Position numbers and translations under genes: made by a program. From Imbricaverruca yamaguchii (Eukaryota > Arthropoda > Thecostraca > Neoverrucidae), in contig JAOTOL010001645.1 in assembly GCA_034440575.1 (NCBI GenBank), positions 1,054,001 through 1,118,000 of the forward strand: a DNA stretch of 64,000 nucleotides, written 5' to 3'. The notes below the pieces were generated by a model. It worked only from the letters and a program-made list of their open reading frames with translations. It was not told where the DNA came from and did no database searches. Below are positions 1 to 12,479 of this stretch, piece by piece (positions within the stretch are counted from its first letter, which is position 1; every line of letters starts with the position of its first letter).

Positions 1-1000
1 GGTAGTGCCGGGGTGGGTATATGCGGTGATCGTTGACCGGGAGCACCATCGCTACTTGCAAAGTTTCATGGGTAAAACTCGTTCATGTCACAAAATGCAT
101 ACTGGCCGTGGCGAGCCGAAGCTTCTTCCATCCCTGCTCGACAACGCACACTCTGTTGTGCAATCGCACAACTGGATGCTCCTCGATGAGGTCATCGATT
201 TCTACCTGGATTAGTGGCTCACGATGCTGCCGAATTGAGGCAGCACCGTGGGTGCACGCCGCTGCTGCATCCCATTGGACCCCAATGACCTGCCCTCACC
301 AAAGATCAATAAGTTCATCGTTCATCAATAACCATCTCGGGCACACAGATGCACGGAGAATGGAAGCTGGAGCTGATCGGCACCGTCATCTGGACGGTCC
401 CCTCCAGCCTCACATCGACACGGGGTGTCACCGGGGCTGGCGGCCGCACACCCCCACGGCGTTTGCCCCTGGAGGCGGCGCCATCTGGGCAGTTCCCGCC
501 GCGGACGTGAGGCGTCGCGGCAGGCGGCGTTGTGCAAGCGCGCCGGGCGGGCCGGCAGCGGCGGCCGCCGCCCGCCGCGGCACCCGTTCGAGGACACCTC
601 TGCGAAGGACAACGCGCCCGGCCGGCGGTGGCCGACAACGGGCGCGCCGACCCACATCTGCCGGGTGAGGTAAGTGGTAATTGGAGTGGCCGGCGGCGGC
701 GCCCAGGTGCGCCACCGCCGGCCGGCCACTTTTACTTTCGGCGGCGTACGGCGCGCCGCGCCGCCAAGGTCGGCGGCCGACCCGAGATGCCCGCCATTGG
801 CATGGATCTGGTTCATCTGAGCTGCGCGCACGCCGTCCGGCACGCCGCCGGTGGCGAAACGCGGCTCGTGGCGGGCGCCGGCGGCGGTCAGCCCCGGTCA
901 GCCGGGGTCAGCGGGGGATCGGGTCAGCGCGCGGCTGGTGCCGCCGCCAACGCCAGTTGAGAAACACGCCGGTCGGGCTACCTTTCACCGGCGGCGCTCC
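1..1000. other. CpG-dense GC-rich block, no recognised gene
   Basis: This stretch is very GC- and CpG-rich, especially 420-960, and is open in several frames on both strands, which is expected from base composition alone. I recognise no protein family in any frame. Two structures stand out. A near-perfect GC hairpin lies at about 685-731. A strong splice-donor consensus (GAG|GTAAGT) sits at 667-674 just before it. Together they could mark a first exon of an unseen gene running right, or a CpG-island promoter, but nothing downstream confirms it. Confidence 0.4.
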
Positions 1001-1546
1001 GCGTCTCCCCTACACAGCCGCGACTCTGTCCACTAATGAGAGCCGGGTGTGGTGACCACCGAACGGTGTCGAATGCACTGCGGCTCGGCGTACACACACA
1101 ACAGTGTGCCACTCGGTTCTCGTGCGCCTGGTTGCCGAATGTGGAGCGTACCGAAATCCTAGATCTTGTTATTTGGGCTTCGGGACGCATCGGAGTTAGA
1201 GGTTCAAGAAAAGGGCGACCATGACCCCACCTGTTCTATTCGTACACTCATGTTTGTCAACAACAATGCTCTGGAATCTGTGATCAGGCACAGCTTGCTC
1301 AATATGCTCAAACTGGACTTATTTGGCTTGCACGAAGCCTAGAAAGATGCTTATTGCTGCCGGTGACATCCATGTCAAGTGTTTAAATAACCGGTATGAT
1401 ATGCTTCAGGTACCTTGCCAGCTATCTTCTACCTTGATAATTGCTGTGTTATGTTGAAGACGTCCAGTGACACATGGTGTAACCGTTGCTGTACGCCTTA
1501 AATACTTTGTTTACTAATTATGGTCCCTACTGTATGGCCAACTCTG
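1001..1546. other. Intergenic, little visible
   Basis: I see no convincing coding sequence here. Around 1168-1196 there is a degraded minus-strand copy of the dispersed SINE tail (GTTATTTGGGCTT followed by a CGCATCG motif) found elsewhere in the window. Confidence 0.4.
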
Positions 1547-1838
1547 CGAGTCCTCTCCAACAGTCGGCCCACAACAGGGCCAACACTGCGAGTCCTCTCC
1601 AACAGTCGGCCCACAGCAGGGCCAACACTGCGAGTCAATCCAACGTCTGCGAGTCCTCCCCAACAGTCGGCCCACAACAGGGCCAACACTGCGAGTCCTC
1701 TCCAACAGTCGGCCCACAACAGGGCCAACACTGCGAGTCCTCTCCAACAGTCGGCCCACAACAGGGCCAACACTGCGAGTCCTCTCCAACAGTCGGCCCA
1801 CAGCAGGGCCAACACTGCGAGTCCTCTCCAAGCACCCA
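1547..1838. repeat. 42-bp minisatellite, about 6.5 copies
   Basis: The unit is 42 bp and contains CTCTCCAACAG followed by TCGGCCCACAACAGGGCC. Copies start at 1547, 1589, a shortened copy at 1631, then 1649, 1691, 1733, 1775 and a partial at 1817. Because 42 is divisible by three the array is open in several frames on both strands, so the long open frames across it are artefacts. Each unit carries a pyrimidine-rich run ending in AACAG, resembling the junction-type arrays seen in the two big genes, but no exon is visible beside it. Confidence 0.9.
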
Positions 1839-1839
1839 G

Positions 1840-3900
1840 CATAAGCTTTGTGTGGCCATGTTTTATTGGCTGATTATTTGGGCTTGGTGTTCACCTTAAT
1901 GCTCCACGGCACCTTTATGGGATGCAAAACCGGTCTCGAATACGAAGAAAGCGCCGACTGAGGCACACAACCCACAATCAGGCGCACAAAGTCAACACAA
2001 ATCAAGTCGTAGTTAGCAGTCACGCGGCGCGACCACCGCGATGTTTCAACACACGCCGGCGTCTGATGCTAATCGCCAGACTGTCATAAAGCGGTGGTCA
2101 GTCGGATGGTAGTAATGAATGCACGTGATCACAGCGACGAGCAATTACGGCGCCTCCGGCTCAGATGCGGCCAGCGAGCGCAAAGAAAGCCAATCGGCAC
2201 GACCTGTCGGCGCTCGATAGTGATGTCACTGTGATTGGCAGTGCGCGGCGCACAACTGCCTCCACATCATCGACTATGCGCCGCCGGCGTCCACTCAAGG
2301 TCCGCCCCGCTCCCGCGTACTCAACACACCCAGCAAAACACGTCAATTGCGGCGGTAGAGCGGCTGTGGCCGGCCGCCGTCAGCCATGCGCACGGCCGGC
2401 GGCCAGAAGCGAGCGCCATCGGTGGCCGTGTGTGGCTGTCGTTAGACGGCTCAATCGGGCGTGACCGCCAGCTATGCAGCGCGCGACGACCGAGATACAC
2501 ACAGGTGATCCGCTGCATGCAGATAGGGCTGTTCGAGCGATGGTTTTACAACAGGGCACGAGGCAGCTTGCCGCCGGTGAAACCGGCCACCTGGGTGTCG
2601 TTTGCATGCCTGACCTACATACGTTAACTTGGGATGTATTTAGGCTGTTGGGGTATCTGCGAGATTTCTCAACATGACGTCAGCAAAGCAAAAACGATAC
2701 GGCGGCTAACGTTAGGAGGCCATTCTGGTGCATACGTGTCGCACATTATGTGCATATGTGCCACACATTGGTGCATATGTGCATATGTGCCGCACGCCGT
2801 ATGCCAGATTGGCTGTTCTCTGTGCGCCAAGGCGGACAAATCTTAACTATGCTTTAGAGAAATTAAGAAACCCCTCCGGCTCCAGGTTCAATGTGCACAT
2901 CAGCAAGGATCACTTGCGTGAACTTGAAATACCTCTCGGTGAACATGTTGTTGTCGTGCATACACATGCTGAAAATAAACTTTTGAACAGTTGCTTCATT
3001 ATTCGCCTCCTGGCCATCACTAAGAACTGTGCAGAAAGGCTACACGAGTCGATGCGGATTAGGGATCTTGAACCAACGCCGAACAATATGTCCGGTTCAT
3101 GGGTCCTTAGCCAGCACATTGTGCAGCATCTTGTCATTTGTGCCGTGTATGTTGTTCATGTTATGCTGGTTCTTATCTGCAGCTTGCCTTCCGTCTATAG
3201 ATATATTCATGTTCAGAGATCACGTGAATCGGTTCCTTTTCAATTTTTCTCTAAATGTATGATGTTCACCCCCGAGGATGTTGTAGCAAGAAACCTGTTG
3301 AGTCGCTTGAACCATTGCAAATTAAACCATTTGTTGTATTATAAGACTTTTTTTTGCTCGTAAAGACCGTTCAATATCCAATACATCTAAATGAGCACAA
3401 AGCCAATTAAACACTTCTCCGTCAATATATAATAACTTCGGACTGAGGCCGCGGTATCAGACTGGTTGCCATTTTGGCTGGCAAATATCAGACTGTAGCT
3501 GTAGTTGCACGCTTGTGGGATCGTGAGTCACATTTCAATGCAGTGCAAGCAAACACGCCCATTGCGCCACCGGCCGGCTCATCGTCGCGCCAGGTACTGA
3601 CCCGGGCTAAACATCGGCGTCACTGAACTGACACGCATTCGTCGCGCGCCGGCAGGCACACAAACACATTCGTGCGCGCAGCTGTTTAGAGCCGCCCCTC
3701 CCCCGTCTCCCTCAATGGCGCTCGGTCGCCTCGAGACAAAATCAGGCATCAAAGAAGCTGGTGAAGAAACACGGCTCTTGCGGCGGCCGTGACGCAAACG
3801 GCCACACCCGCCGCTGGCCCGGCCGCTCCGGGGGCGGCCGCCAGATGGCACGTGCATACAACCCGTGGTCGGGGCAGAGGCGGACTCGGCAGCCACACCC
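1840..3900. other. Intergenic, one unassigned open frame
   Basis: I find no recognisable gene. The longest open frame (2728-3363, +, 211 codons) begins inside a short run of GTGCATATGTG-type repeats at about 2727-2800 and resembles nothing I know. It has no clear splice structure and ends in a low-complexity tract, so I treat it as chance. The stretches 2280-2400 and 3560-3860 are GC-rich. Confidence 0.4.
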
Positions 3901-3904
3901 CGCC

Positions 3905-4140
3905 CCAGTCCAGTCACCCCAGCGGTCGCCCGGCCACCCTGGTGGTCACCCGGTCACCCCGGCGGTCACCCGGTCATCCTGACGGACACCTGGACACCCT
4001 GGTGGTCACCCGGTCATCCTGACGGACACCTGGACACCCTGGTGGTCACCCAGTCACTCTGGTGGTCACCCGGTCACCATGGCGCCAGCCCCGCCACCCC
4101 GGTGGTCACCCGGTCACCATGGCACCAGCCCCGTCACCCC
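3905..4140. repeat. Degenerate GGTCACCC minisatellite
   Basis: The motif GGTCACCCGGTCA recurs with changing spacing. Between about 3972 and 4070 there are two near-identical copies of a 50-bp higher-order unit containing CATCCTGACGGACACC. The pieces CCCCGGCGG..GGCCGCCAGATGGCAC occur both before (3833-3850) and after (4138-4160) the array, so the array lies between two copies of a short flanking sequence. It has no coding content that I recognise. Confidence 0.8.
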
Positions 4141-4295
4141 GGCGGCGGCCGCCAGATGGCACCTATGGCCGAGGCAGAGGCGGACTCGACGCCCAATACT
4201 CGCCGTGTTGACGTCCGTGGCCCAACGATAGGAGCACTCGTCACAGTCCCAGGAACGGTAAGTGTCAATGAATGACAGGGACGCCGAGACGATGA

Positions 4296-4326
4296 GCGCT
4301 GTAGTTGACGCGCCCTAAACCCCAAT
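4296..4326 (+). mobile_element. SINE tail fragment
   Basis: The sequence GACGCGCCCTAAACCCCAAT matches the 3'-tail consensus of the dispersed SINE family (GTCGATGCGCCCTTAAGCCC then AAATAACTAAC). No 5' part is present. I could not find a convincing target-site duplication. Confidence 0.5.
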
Positions 4327-4493
4327 AACAATGACAAGTGTACAGCGATGACAACAACAATGACGTCAAGGCCCCGGCACTCACTGGACGCTGACGGCGA
4401 GTGCCGGGGACGGGGGCCCATCAGCAATGCTGCCGCCGGCGGCGTCGGCCGTGCACGCACTTCAAACATAGGTGTCCCTGGGCGCGACAGACT

Positions 4494-4765
<272 letters not shown>

Positions 4766-5741
4766 AAGTCATGAATTTATTAAGCGCACACGCCAAGTAA
4801 ATGTATTCCTTAGTGCCTACATTTTCAAGTTCATTTATCGTGCATCGTTCCCTCATCTTAATTTCAGTCGCTACAGCTTACAAGAGTTCTTAGCACTACC
4901 AACCTATGCTGATATCTACACAGCAGCGTGACGTACCTACCACCCTTTTAGGGGGAAAATGTAGCAAAATACGGTCAAATAATTTGCATTCAGGAGAGAG
5001 GGAATTGTGAGCAAGTATTGGAGTGATCCTTGCTTTAGTATCGAGTTGATTACATTCAGTATGCGCCCACAGGAATGCATACGAATAGTTCAGCTCATAT
5101 AGCATCGTGAGTGACCCCCCCACCCATTATTGTAGGGCCCATTGCATTCAGAATGGGATAGTAAACCAAATCATGATCGGTACTGTCGTTGAATTCGTGG
5201 ATATTAATTGCACCGTGCCTCAGAGGTCCGCCTCTATTTTTGTTGGCAAGTCGCATTTCTGAACACACCAGTAGAATACACTACAATTGTATGTTGTACC
5301 GGACAGACTACTATTGGTGTACTAGTCATGCCGGATTACGCCACGACAGTATCTGTGTGACATGGCCGCCACGAAATGATTGTGAGGAAGCCGTGTATTG
5401 TGTGCACTGTACGCCTTTTTTCCTTGAACTCCAATGAGCCAAATGAATAACTACGTGGTGGCGATTCCAAATATCAACTACTGTGTCGCCACTCTGGAAT
5501 GAACTATGCGGGCTACCGCGATTGACGTCACGAGTTCCAGTCAGTACAATTGGCAACGAGAGCATTCGACTGACGAATGGATGGTTTTGGTCGACACCAC
5601 CTGACGTGACGTCACGGTGCGGCAAGCGGACGGCGCGTGACAGGAAAACTCGATAAATAAGGACTGCTATGTGCTGTTCTTTTTTGTGTTGCCCCTGGCG
5701 CTGCGAACTACCGCATGGCCTGGAATTACCGTACCCACCAC
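4766..5741. other. Intergenic, nothing recognised
   Basis: There are no coding sequences that I can support and no repeats that stand out on either strand. The short open frames present are at chance length. Confidence 0.4.
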
Positions 5742-6072
5742 TATGAGTATGTGACTCAGGTGGCCGGCACAGTCAGCCACTCGCCGCCTCGTGACCGTAT
5801 GAGTATGTGACTCAGGTGGCCGACACAGTCAGCCACTCGCCGCCTCGTGACCGTATGAGTATGTGACTCAGGTGGCCGACACAGTCAGCCACTCGCCGCC
5901 TCGTGACCGTATGAGTATGTGACTCAGGTGGTCGACACAGTCAGCCACTCGCCGCCTCGTGACCCGTGTGAGCGTGTGACTCAGGTGGCCGACACAGTCA
6001 GCCACTCGCCGCCTCGTGACCAAATGAGCATGTGACTCAGGTGGCCGACACAGTCAACAACTCGCCGCCTGA
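5742..6072. repeat. 56-bp minisatellite, 6 copies
   Basis: Copies start at about 5742, 5798, 5854, 5910, 5967 and 6023. The unit contains GTGACTCAGGTGGCCGACAC and CACTCGCCGCCTCGTGACC. Copies are nearly identical except for the last, which changes in its second half. Each unit carries CTCAG|GTGG, the proto-splice-site pattern common to the junction arrays, but I see no neighbouring exon. Confidence 0.92.
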
Positions 6073-7158
6073 TGTCCGATGGGTGAGGAAGGGGGAACAG
6101 GATCAATGTGAAAATGTTATCCCTTACACCATTATACCAGTTCGGCGTTTGTTTGGGCGTAAGACGAGCAAGGCTTATTGCGTGACTGGCTATGTTAGTC
6201 CTTAAGTACTGGCCGATGCTCAAACAGCACAAATAAGCATAGCTGTGTTAAGCGAAAGATTTTAGGATACATGATAAGTGTTACACTTACAGACTCTTTA
6301 TATTATCTTCGTTTCTAAAAGCAACGATCACAAAGGTATCCACCATAGTTTTCCAGGACACCTTTTCTATCCTTGAACGTATTCTTCGATTGCAGTGCGA
6401 GTTACGCTTTCATCACGAGCATGTCAGTTTTCCATTTCATGAAACCTGGCGGGAAGTATGTAGTTCCATCGAGACGTTTCGCCACGACAAAATAAAGTTG
6501 TTTGGAACAGTTCGGGTTGCAGACTGAGGACTGATCAAATCCTTTATTAAAAACTGTTAGCAAATGAAAGTGCATGCACCTAGCATTGCAACAGAGCACA
6601 TTCAAGCATTTTAGGAATGGAAAATAAAAACTTTTTATCCAGACGTCTCCAAATGCTTGCTTGAAAAACCAAGGAATCAAGCAGCTGCAGCAGCAGCAGC
6701 TCAATTAACTAAGCTGCAGTGTTTTGAGGTTGTAGGAGGAACTGCTCGTACTGTTCACACCACTTTCCCTTCCCAAGCAACAGAAACACATATTTCATGG
6801 GCTGGATTTTGCATTGGAAGCCTAAGTAAGTCCCCTTCAGTGATTAAGACTCGAAGTTCACACACCCAGATAGAGTAGTGTGGACAGTGGCGCACCTAGT
6901 ATCTGCATGCGGGGCAAACGGATTTCGGGGTGGCTCAAGCAACACTCATGCAAATAGTCGCCGGATTTCGAGCAGTATATTTCGTAAGTGCCCATTATTA
7001 TTTTATGCTGAGATGAGTAGGAACAACTTAATTTGGCGCTGTAAGATGTCAAACCCATCACCATTGTTCCGAAGTCAGTGGATTTCAGCCCTCTCCCTCC
7101 TATTCAAATACTTCCGAAATTACCGGCAAGTTTTCACATATACAATGGCCGTCATTGC

Positions 7159-7161
<3 letters not shown>
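6073..7161. other. Intergenic, nothing recognised
   Basis: The sequence is moderately AT-rich. It contains a short CAG-rich run at 6680-6700. No gene or mobile element is recognisable. Confidence 0.4.
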
Positions 7162-7252
<91 letters not shown>

Positions 7253-7257
7253 GGTTT

Positions 7258-7318
<61 letters not shown>
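7162..7318. repeat. (TA)n-(GT)n compound microsatellite
   Basis: A (TA)n run of about 90 bp (7162-7252, one TG interruption) is followed by (GT)n at 7261-7318. The open frames across it are artefacts of the dinucleotides. Confidence 0.97.
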
Positions 7319-7319
<1 letters not shown>

Positions 7320-7320
<1 letters not shown>

Positions 7321-8560
7321 TATTATGATTATTATACCATAGATTATTTGGGTGCAAAATTCATGAAGTAAATTGAAAGCCCCACATCGATAGGTCGCAT
7401 GCTCTATGGTGTCCCATGTTAATTGAAAATCTAAATTATTAGGGTACAAAGCCAACATTAAGGGGGCACTTGCCCCTAAAAAATACATCAAAGAACACCC
7501 CTGGTCTAGACACATATGAATTAAAAATGGAAAGCAATCCTGAAAACCAGCTGGAGGTTCCGTGTCTGCAGGTGGGTGATAAGGGCGTCATATTCCAATC
7601 AGTATCCGTATCTCCACCGGTAGTCTGAATATAATGTTGGCGCATTTTCCTGGTCGGAGTGCTTCCACCTTCCCATGGCAGGCATATGCCCCTTGTGCCC
7701 CTGTTCTCCCCACCCCTGTTTTCGCCCCTGTACCAAGTGTGGAGGAATTATGTTGCAACAGTTATCACTTACTTGCTCCTACCCCTCCTTCCTGGCCTGT
7801 CTCATCTTCAGTTGGCATGTCTCATCATACCACTACTACACGTGGCACCGCGCGATTCCCGCGGCGCTCGACATGAATGTAGTCAGCGTGGGTTCAACGA
7901 AACGTCCTAGTGTTAGGAGAAAATATGGCTAATATTCGTGGACAAAATTCTTCAACCTTCAAAGTGAACTGGATTTTGTCTAATTTTCATGGTATTTAAG
8001 ATCGGAAATGTTGTGTGGAAAACACGTAAGTTTGCCTGGAGCTCCTACGGTACTGAACAATTGTCCAGCCTATGTGACGTCACCGATTGCCAAACGATAT
8101 TGGAGAGCACCGGTTCGAGCGCTCGGTTTTACCAAGCCTGCTCTGAACCTGGGCACTACGTGTTTTTTGGGCACTACTCTGAACCGAGGTAACTGGGGAT
8201 AACAGCTCTAAACTGCTGCGGGTGGCTCCAAGTTCCTCTACTCTTTTTTTTGGGGAGCAGGGTCAGGAACAGATGCAATGTGTCTGTGGCATTGGGAATG
8301 TAAATCCGGGTACTAGGCGATACTGCATATCAGATTTCACCCACTGCTGGGCTGTTTTGTAGGCTTGCAGGAGTGTCATTTTATGAAAGCGATGGGTTTG
8401 GCATATAGGCGTCGGAAAGTGGGTGGGCCAGGGTCAACAAGCAGGGGTGCACAAAGACATTCTGCAAAGTGCCATGGTTGAGCACTTTTAATTAGAGAAC
8501 CCGATGATTTTAATAATGAATGCAACTTTCAAGGGGGCAGGTCTAAGGGCCCCTAAGGGG
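7320..8560. other. Intergenic, nothing recognised
   Basis: I see no coding sequence of known family. Open frames of 60-85 codons around 7634-7932 overlap in all three forward frames and show no family resemblance. Confidence 0.35.
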
Positions 8561-10972
8561 AGGGGGAGGCTCCCTGGGTGCACCTAACAACAGCATGTAC
8601 TGAAAAAGAACTATCATTGCAGCATACATACTTGAAGTCAGTTCACACAAAATTCACATTTGATGCTGAACTTGAACTCTTTACAAATGGTGGATTCAAT
8701 AATAGGTTCATCTTCCTGGACCTGGTGCAACAAACCATTAGTATATACCTAATACTGTGGTCAGTTCCATGCTTGTCATGTGTTTTTGTTCAGGTCACAT
8801 GACAAACATCACTCATTGCTAAATCAGTCATGCAATGGATGTATTGTAATTTGCATGATTCAATAATCAAAATACATGTAAATGTGGAAGTTATGGCAGC
8901 TAGGACCAAGGCCATATATAATGCATAGCTCTGTAATATCAAGGCAAGGCAATTGCACTTGGAGATTGTGTGTCTTACCTTCATTGTGTTATGTTTTGGC
9001 CCTCAGCCTTTACAATTTTTTATTCTAGCCAATATTAATGAAATTTATGTTAAATATGCTAACAGTCAAAGAACCACAGTGAAACTAGTATAAATGCATT
9101 TTGGTACTGGCTGGCACATTATCTGCTTATAATATTTTCACAACATGTAAGGTGTGAATATCTAAATACCTGTTGTATGGCATGAACTCCTGAACTAGTT
9201 ACATTGTTGTATGGGCATGTCAAAGTGTGCATGACTTAATAAATGAAGTGGTATGATGAGATTTGTATGGCTTTTACTTAGTTATTGATTGTCTGATACT
9301 TAGTCAGACTGGATTCTCCTCAATTTAATGTTCAGGACAATCCAGCTTTGACATTAGAGGGCAATCCTAGGCACAATTTTAGTTTACAAAAGTGCAGTGC
9401 TCCTGAACAAGATGAATTGTATGAGTGGCCTCATATATAGGTGGGCAGGTAGGTACCTATCTACCTACACAGGAATCTAATTGTCAATTTACAAATCAAG
9501 GTGACTTGATTTTTTGGAATTGTATTTTTTAATGTCTTTTTAAATGTGATTAAGAGCTATGGTGATGCAGCTAGGTGATGTGTGTCATGAGAAGTATATC
9601 AATATGCATGAAGGCACATTTTTTTAAAGTGTTTTTTTTAAAGTGTTTTTTTTTAGTGTTGTGATAAAATGGGAGGCTTGGCACCCAGATCAGTTTGGCC
9701 ATGTATGCCCAGAAAGTTAGTCAGTCCCATGCTGGTGATTATTGCCATTACAAAAAGTTCTATAGTTCATCTTGTGGTGGTGGCCTTATGTTTTTAGGTA
9801 TCCATGCCAGTATTAGTGTGTTTGAATGTGTCTAGGTATTCACCAGACAAGTTATGCACACATATACCTCCTTGGGCAAGCAAAAGTACTAGGTTTTGTT
9901 AGGTTAGATTAGCAGTTTTGTTTATGAAAGAAAACATTGTAAATATGTAGTGTGAAGCATTTTTTAATTTAACAAAAAAATGCAATGTTTATGAAAGTCA
10001 TTAACATGATGAAATAATTCATTTCATCTACAAATGCATACATTTCCATTGGGAGGGAAAAATAACACTGAACGTGGTGCATCAAGTTGGGTAATACGGG
10101 ACAAAAAAGAATGTTAAAAATATAGCAAAAAAGCATGTGCCATAATATACATAACCTTGTGAAACCTTACATTCAAGAAAAAATTATCTTTGAATTGTAA
10201 ACTTTTGAACAATTTTTTTCTCGATAAAAATGTTAACTTCAGAAAATGTAACATAACCTAGCCTGGTCTAGTCTGTTTATTAAGATAAAGAAGTTGTTTT
10301 TCTTAATTTCACAATCACAAATTTGAATATTTATTCAACTAAAAAAATGCTAACTTAGCCCAACCTAATGAAACATGACCCCTTTGTTTGCTTCATGGAG
10401 GTAAAATGTATAATATAACTTGTCTTGTTGATACCTTAAACTGTGATTATAACATGCATCATAGCAAAATATACCAACACATCTGAACTGGAAACATTTT
10501 CAAAATGTCATGTAATTAATGTTGATTAAGTGTGTCTTTTTAAATGATACAATGTATTAATGACTGGTCCAACACCACATCGTATATTACTGCAAACTGT
10601 GCAAAGCTTACATTGCCAGTGAATACTGTTTTTATGTGATGTAGCATCAGTTATCATGCCAAAGCTTTGTGGGATGGCAGGCAATGTATGCCCCTTGAAT
10701 ATAAAATTACAACTTGCATTCCTCAGTCTCAGTAGAATGTATTCACCCCATGCTTTTCAAGGATTATGCACTACATAATTGCATGAATTTAAGGATTATA
10801 CACCCCAAATACAAGAATGAGAAGTGAAGATTCAACACTGGGTGTCACTGTATTTGCTAGGATAGCAGCTAAACCCTCAATTGTTGATTCCCCCAATTAG
10901 GCTGAAGAGTAATGATTGGGCCATCAGTCTGTCTGTTAACATATTGGTGTAGCACTGTTCCAATCATATATG
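8561..10972. other. AT-rich intergenic block
   Basis: About 2.4 kb of AT-rich DNA with no open frame above about 75 codons. It shares short motifs with the AT-rich block left of DNMT1: a phrase like TGTTTGCTTCATGGAGGTAA at about 10385 recurs with changes near 34635 and 34905, next to AACCTAACC-type runs. The two blocks may therefore hold members of one old dispersed repeat family. I see no gene. Confidence 0.5.
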
Positions 10973-11930
10973 GGCCTGTGTCTAAAATGTTGAAAGTGGG
11001 GGTATCAAAAAGGGCTACTGTTTTTACTTTGCCTTGATATGTACCTAACAATTAGGCATAACAATCAGATCGCTGGACAATCGGCTTTTTTCAAAATGCG
11101 TTTTAAAAAGACTGTTTTCGGCATTCAGCGCCATATTGGCTGTGAGAACCAATCCAGATAAGTGGGTCAAATAGTACCTCTTTTTGCTCGTCTCGATGAG
11201 CTGATTCGACTGAAACGAAGCAACATTGTGAAAACATCGATAGCTAACAAAATACCGGCTATCTTGTGTCTTCTGATACACCAGCAGATGTCCATTTCGG
11301 GGCATACAAGGAACTCTGAGGTTTAAACAAGTAAAACTCGTGATACAGCATCGGTTTCTACACTTACCCTTTTGAAGACTTCACCATCACTCACTGGGCA
11401 TAGAAATATAGACAAAGCTTTATATTTATTCGCTGTTTGAACTACATAGCAGCATGATTGAGGGAGGCTGTTTTGTACGCATGTTCATCACATACCAAAT
11501 ACAAGGCTATCTGGAAAGGCTATCTGAACGTCTCAACGTGCAACGAATAGGTAGCTATTCGTTGCATGTTGAGACATTCAGATGGCCTTTCCACATTACG
11601 TTCATACGAAAATCAGATACGTTGGTGATAAAAATGAATAAAATTATCCGTGATTATTGAAAGTATCCGTGATCACCATGTGACCATCAATTCCTATTTT
11701 CTCCCAAGGGACACATGTCAGACATCAATCAATGAACACTGGAAATATCCAAGGCAAACATCGCGCGTAGTTGCGGAGCACAGCTGACTGGACGGCATAG
11801 AGCACCCCAGTTCTACCTTTCATGGAGCTCAGTCTTTTTAGCATATTCCCCACGTCCCTCCTAGATGTTAGCCCGGGCAAAAGCTTCCGGTGCATGTACC
11901 TACACTGTACGTGTTAGATCAATACCTGAG
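10973..11930. repeat. Left arm of long inverted repeat
   Basis: This arm reads the same as the reverse complement of 12480-13394 over roughly 0.9 kb, with small indels and substitutions. Matching landmarks include TGACTGGACGGCATAGAGCA (11785) against its complement near 12620, TGTCAGACATCAATCAATGA (11717) against 12680, and CATGATTGAGGGAGGC (11452) against 12900. Near the arm centre is its own hairpin (11523-11582). No transposase is recognisable. It could be a fold-back type transposon or two inverted copies of one repeat. Confidence 0.88.
11523..11582. repeat. 28-nt-arm hairpin
   Basis: The arms 11523-11550 and 11555-11582 are reverse complements with two mismatches around a 4-nt loop (GTAG). 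The equivalent position in the other arm of the long inverted repeat (about 12825-12875) is degraded, so this hairpin is either the ancestral form or was corrected recently. Confidence 0.85.
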
Positions 11931-12479
11931 AGGCACTGCATGCAAAAACCTCCGGTGTATCGTTGATTTCATTGTGGGGGTTTACTATCTGATATGGTTT
12001 CGCGCGAAGGTGCAGCACAACTGCCTGGATAGGCCGCGGCATGTGCTGCGCCAGCTGCAGCTCACTCGGCTGCAGCATGGGGAAGTCGTGAGCATCGTGA
12101 TGCCGTACCTCCACTCCAGTGCCTGGTGGAGTGCCGTACCTCCACCATTCCGCTCACAGCGAAATGGTGCTCCAGACACTTCTCTATAGAGAGCACAGAG
12201 CAGAGCGCCAGTTCGCTGTTGAACGTATCAGGTGCATCCGCGTCAAAAATGAGCGTGGAGACCCCAGCCTTCGTCCCAGGAAAATTACGAGACTAAATGA
12301 GACCGCGGAGAGTCTGCAGTAGTTGATGTCCTGGGACGGTGCCTTCGAACCGGCCCTCACGTGCCACGCGCCAAGCTCCGAACTTGATGGCTATGTGGAC
12401 ATGCCAATGTCAGTTCCAGTTTCCCGTGCACGGCCAGGATGCGTGAAACAAGTGTCGCTAGCTACAAAGAACGTGTACG
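11931..12479. other. Spacer of the long inverted repeat
   Basis: This is about 550 bp of GC-richer DNA between the two arms. It includes a direct repeat of GCCGTACCTCCAC (about 12102 and 12133). Open frames of 67-99 codons occur, and an 87-codon frame at 12323-12586 runs into the right arm, but I recognise no family. Confidence 0.45.

Noticed and set aside
33..668. 211-codon forward frame
   Set aside because: High GC opens several frames on both strands; there is no recognisable domain and no consistent codon signal.
2728..3363. 211-codon forward frame as a gene
   Set aside because: There is no family resemblance; it starts in a simple repeat and no promoter, intron or homologue is evident. 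Left as unassigned.
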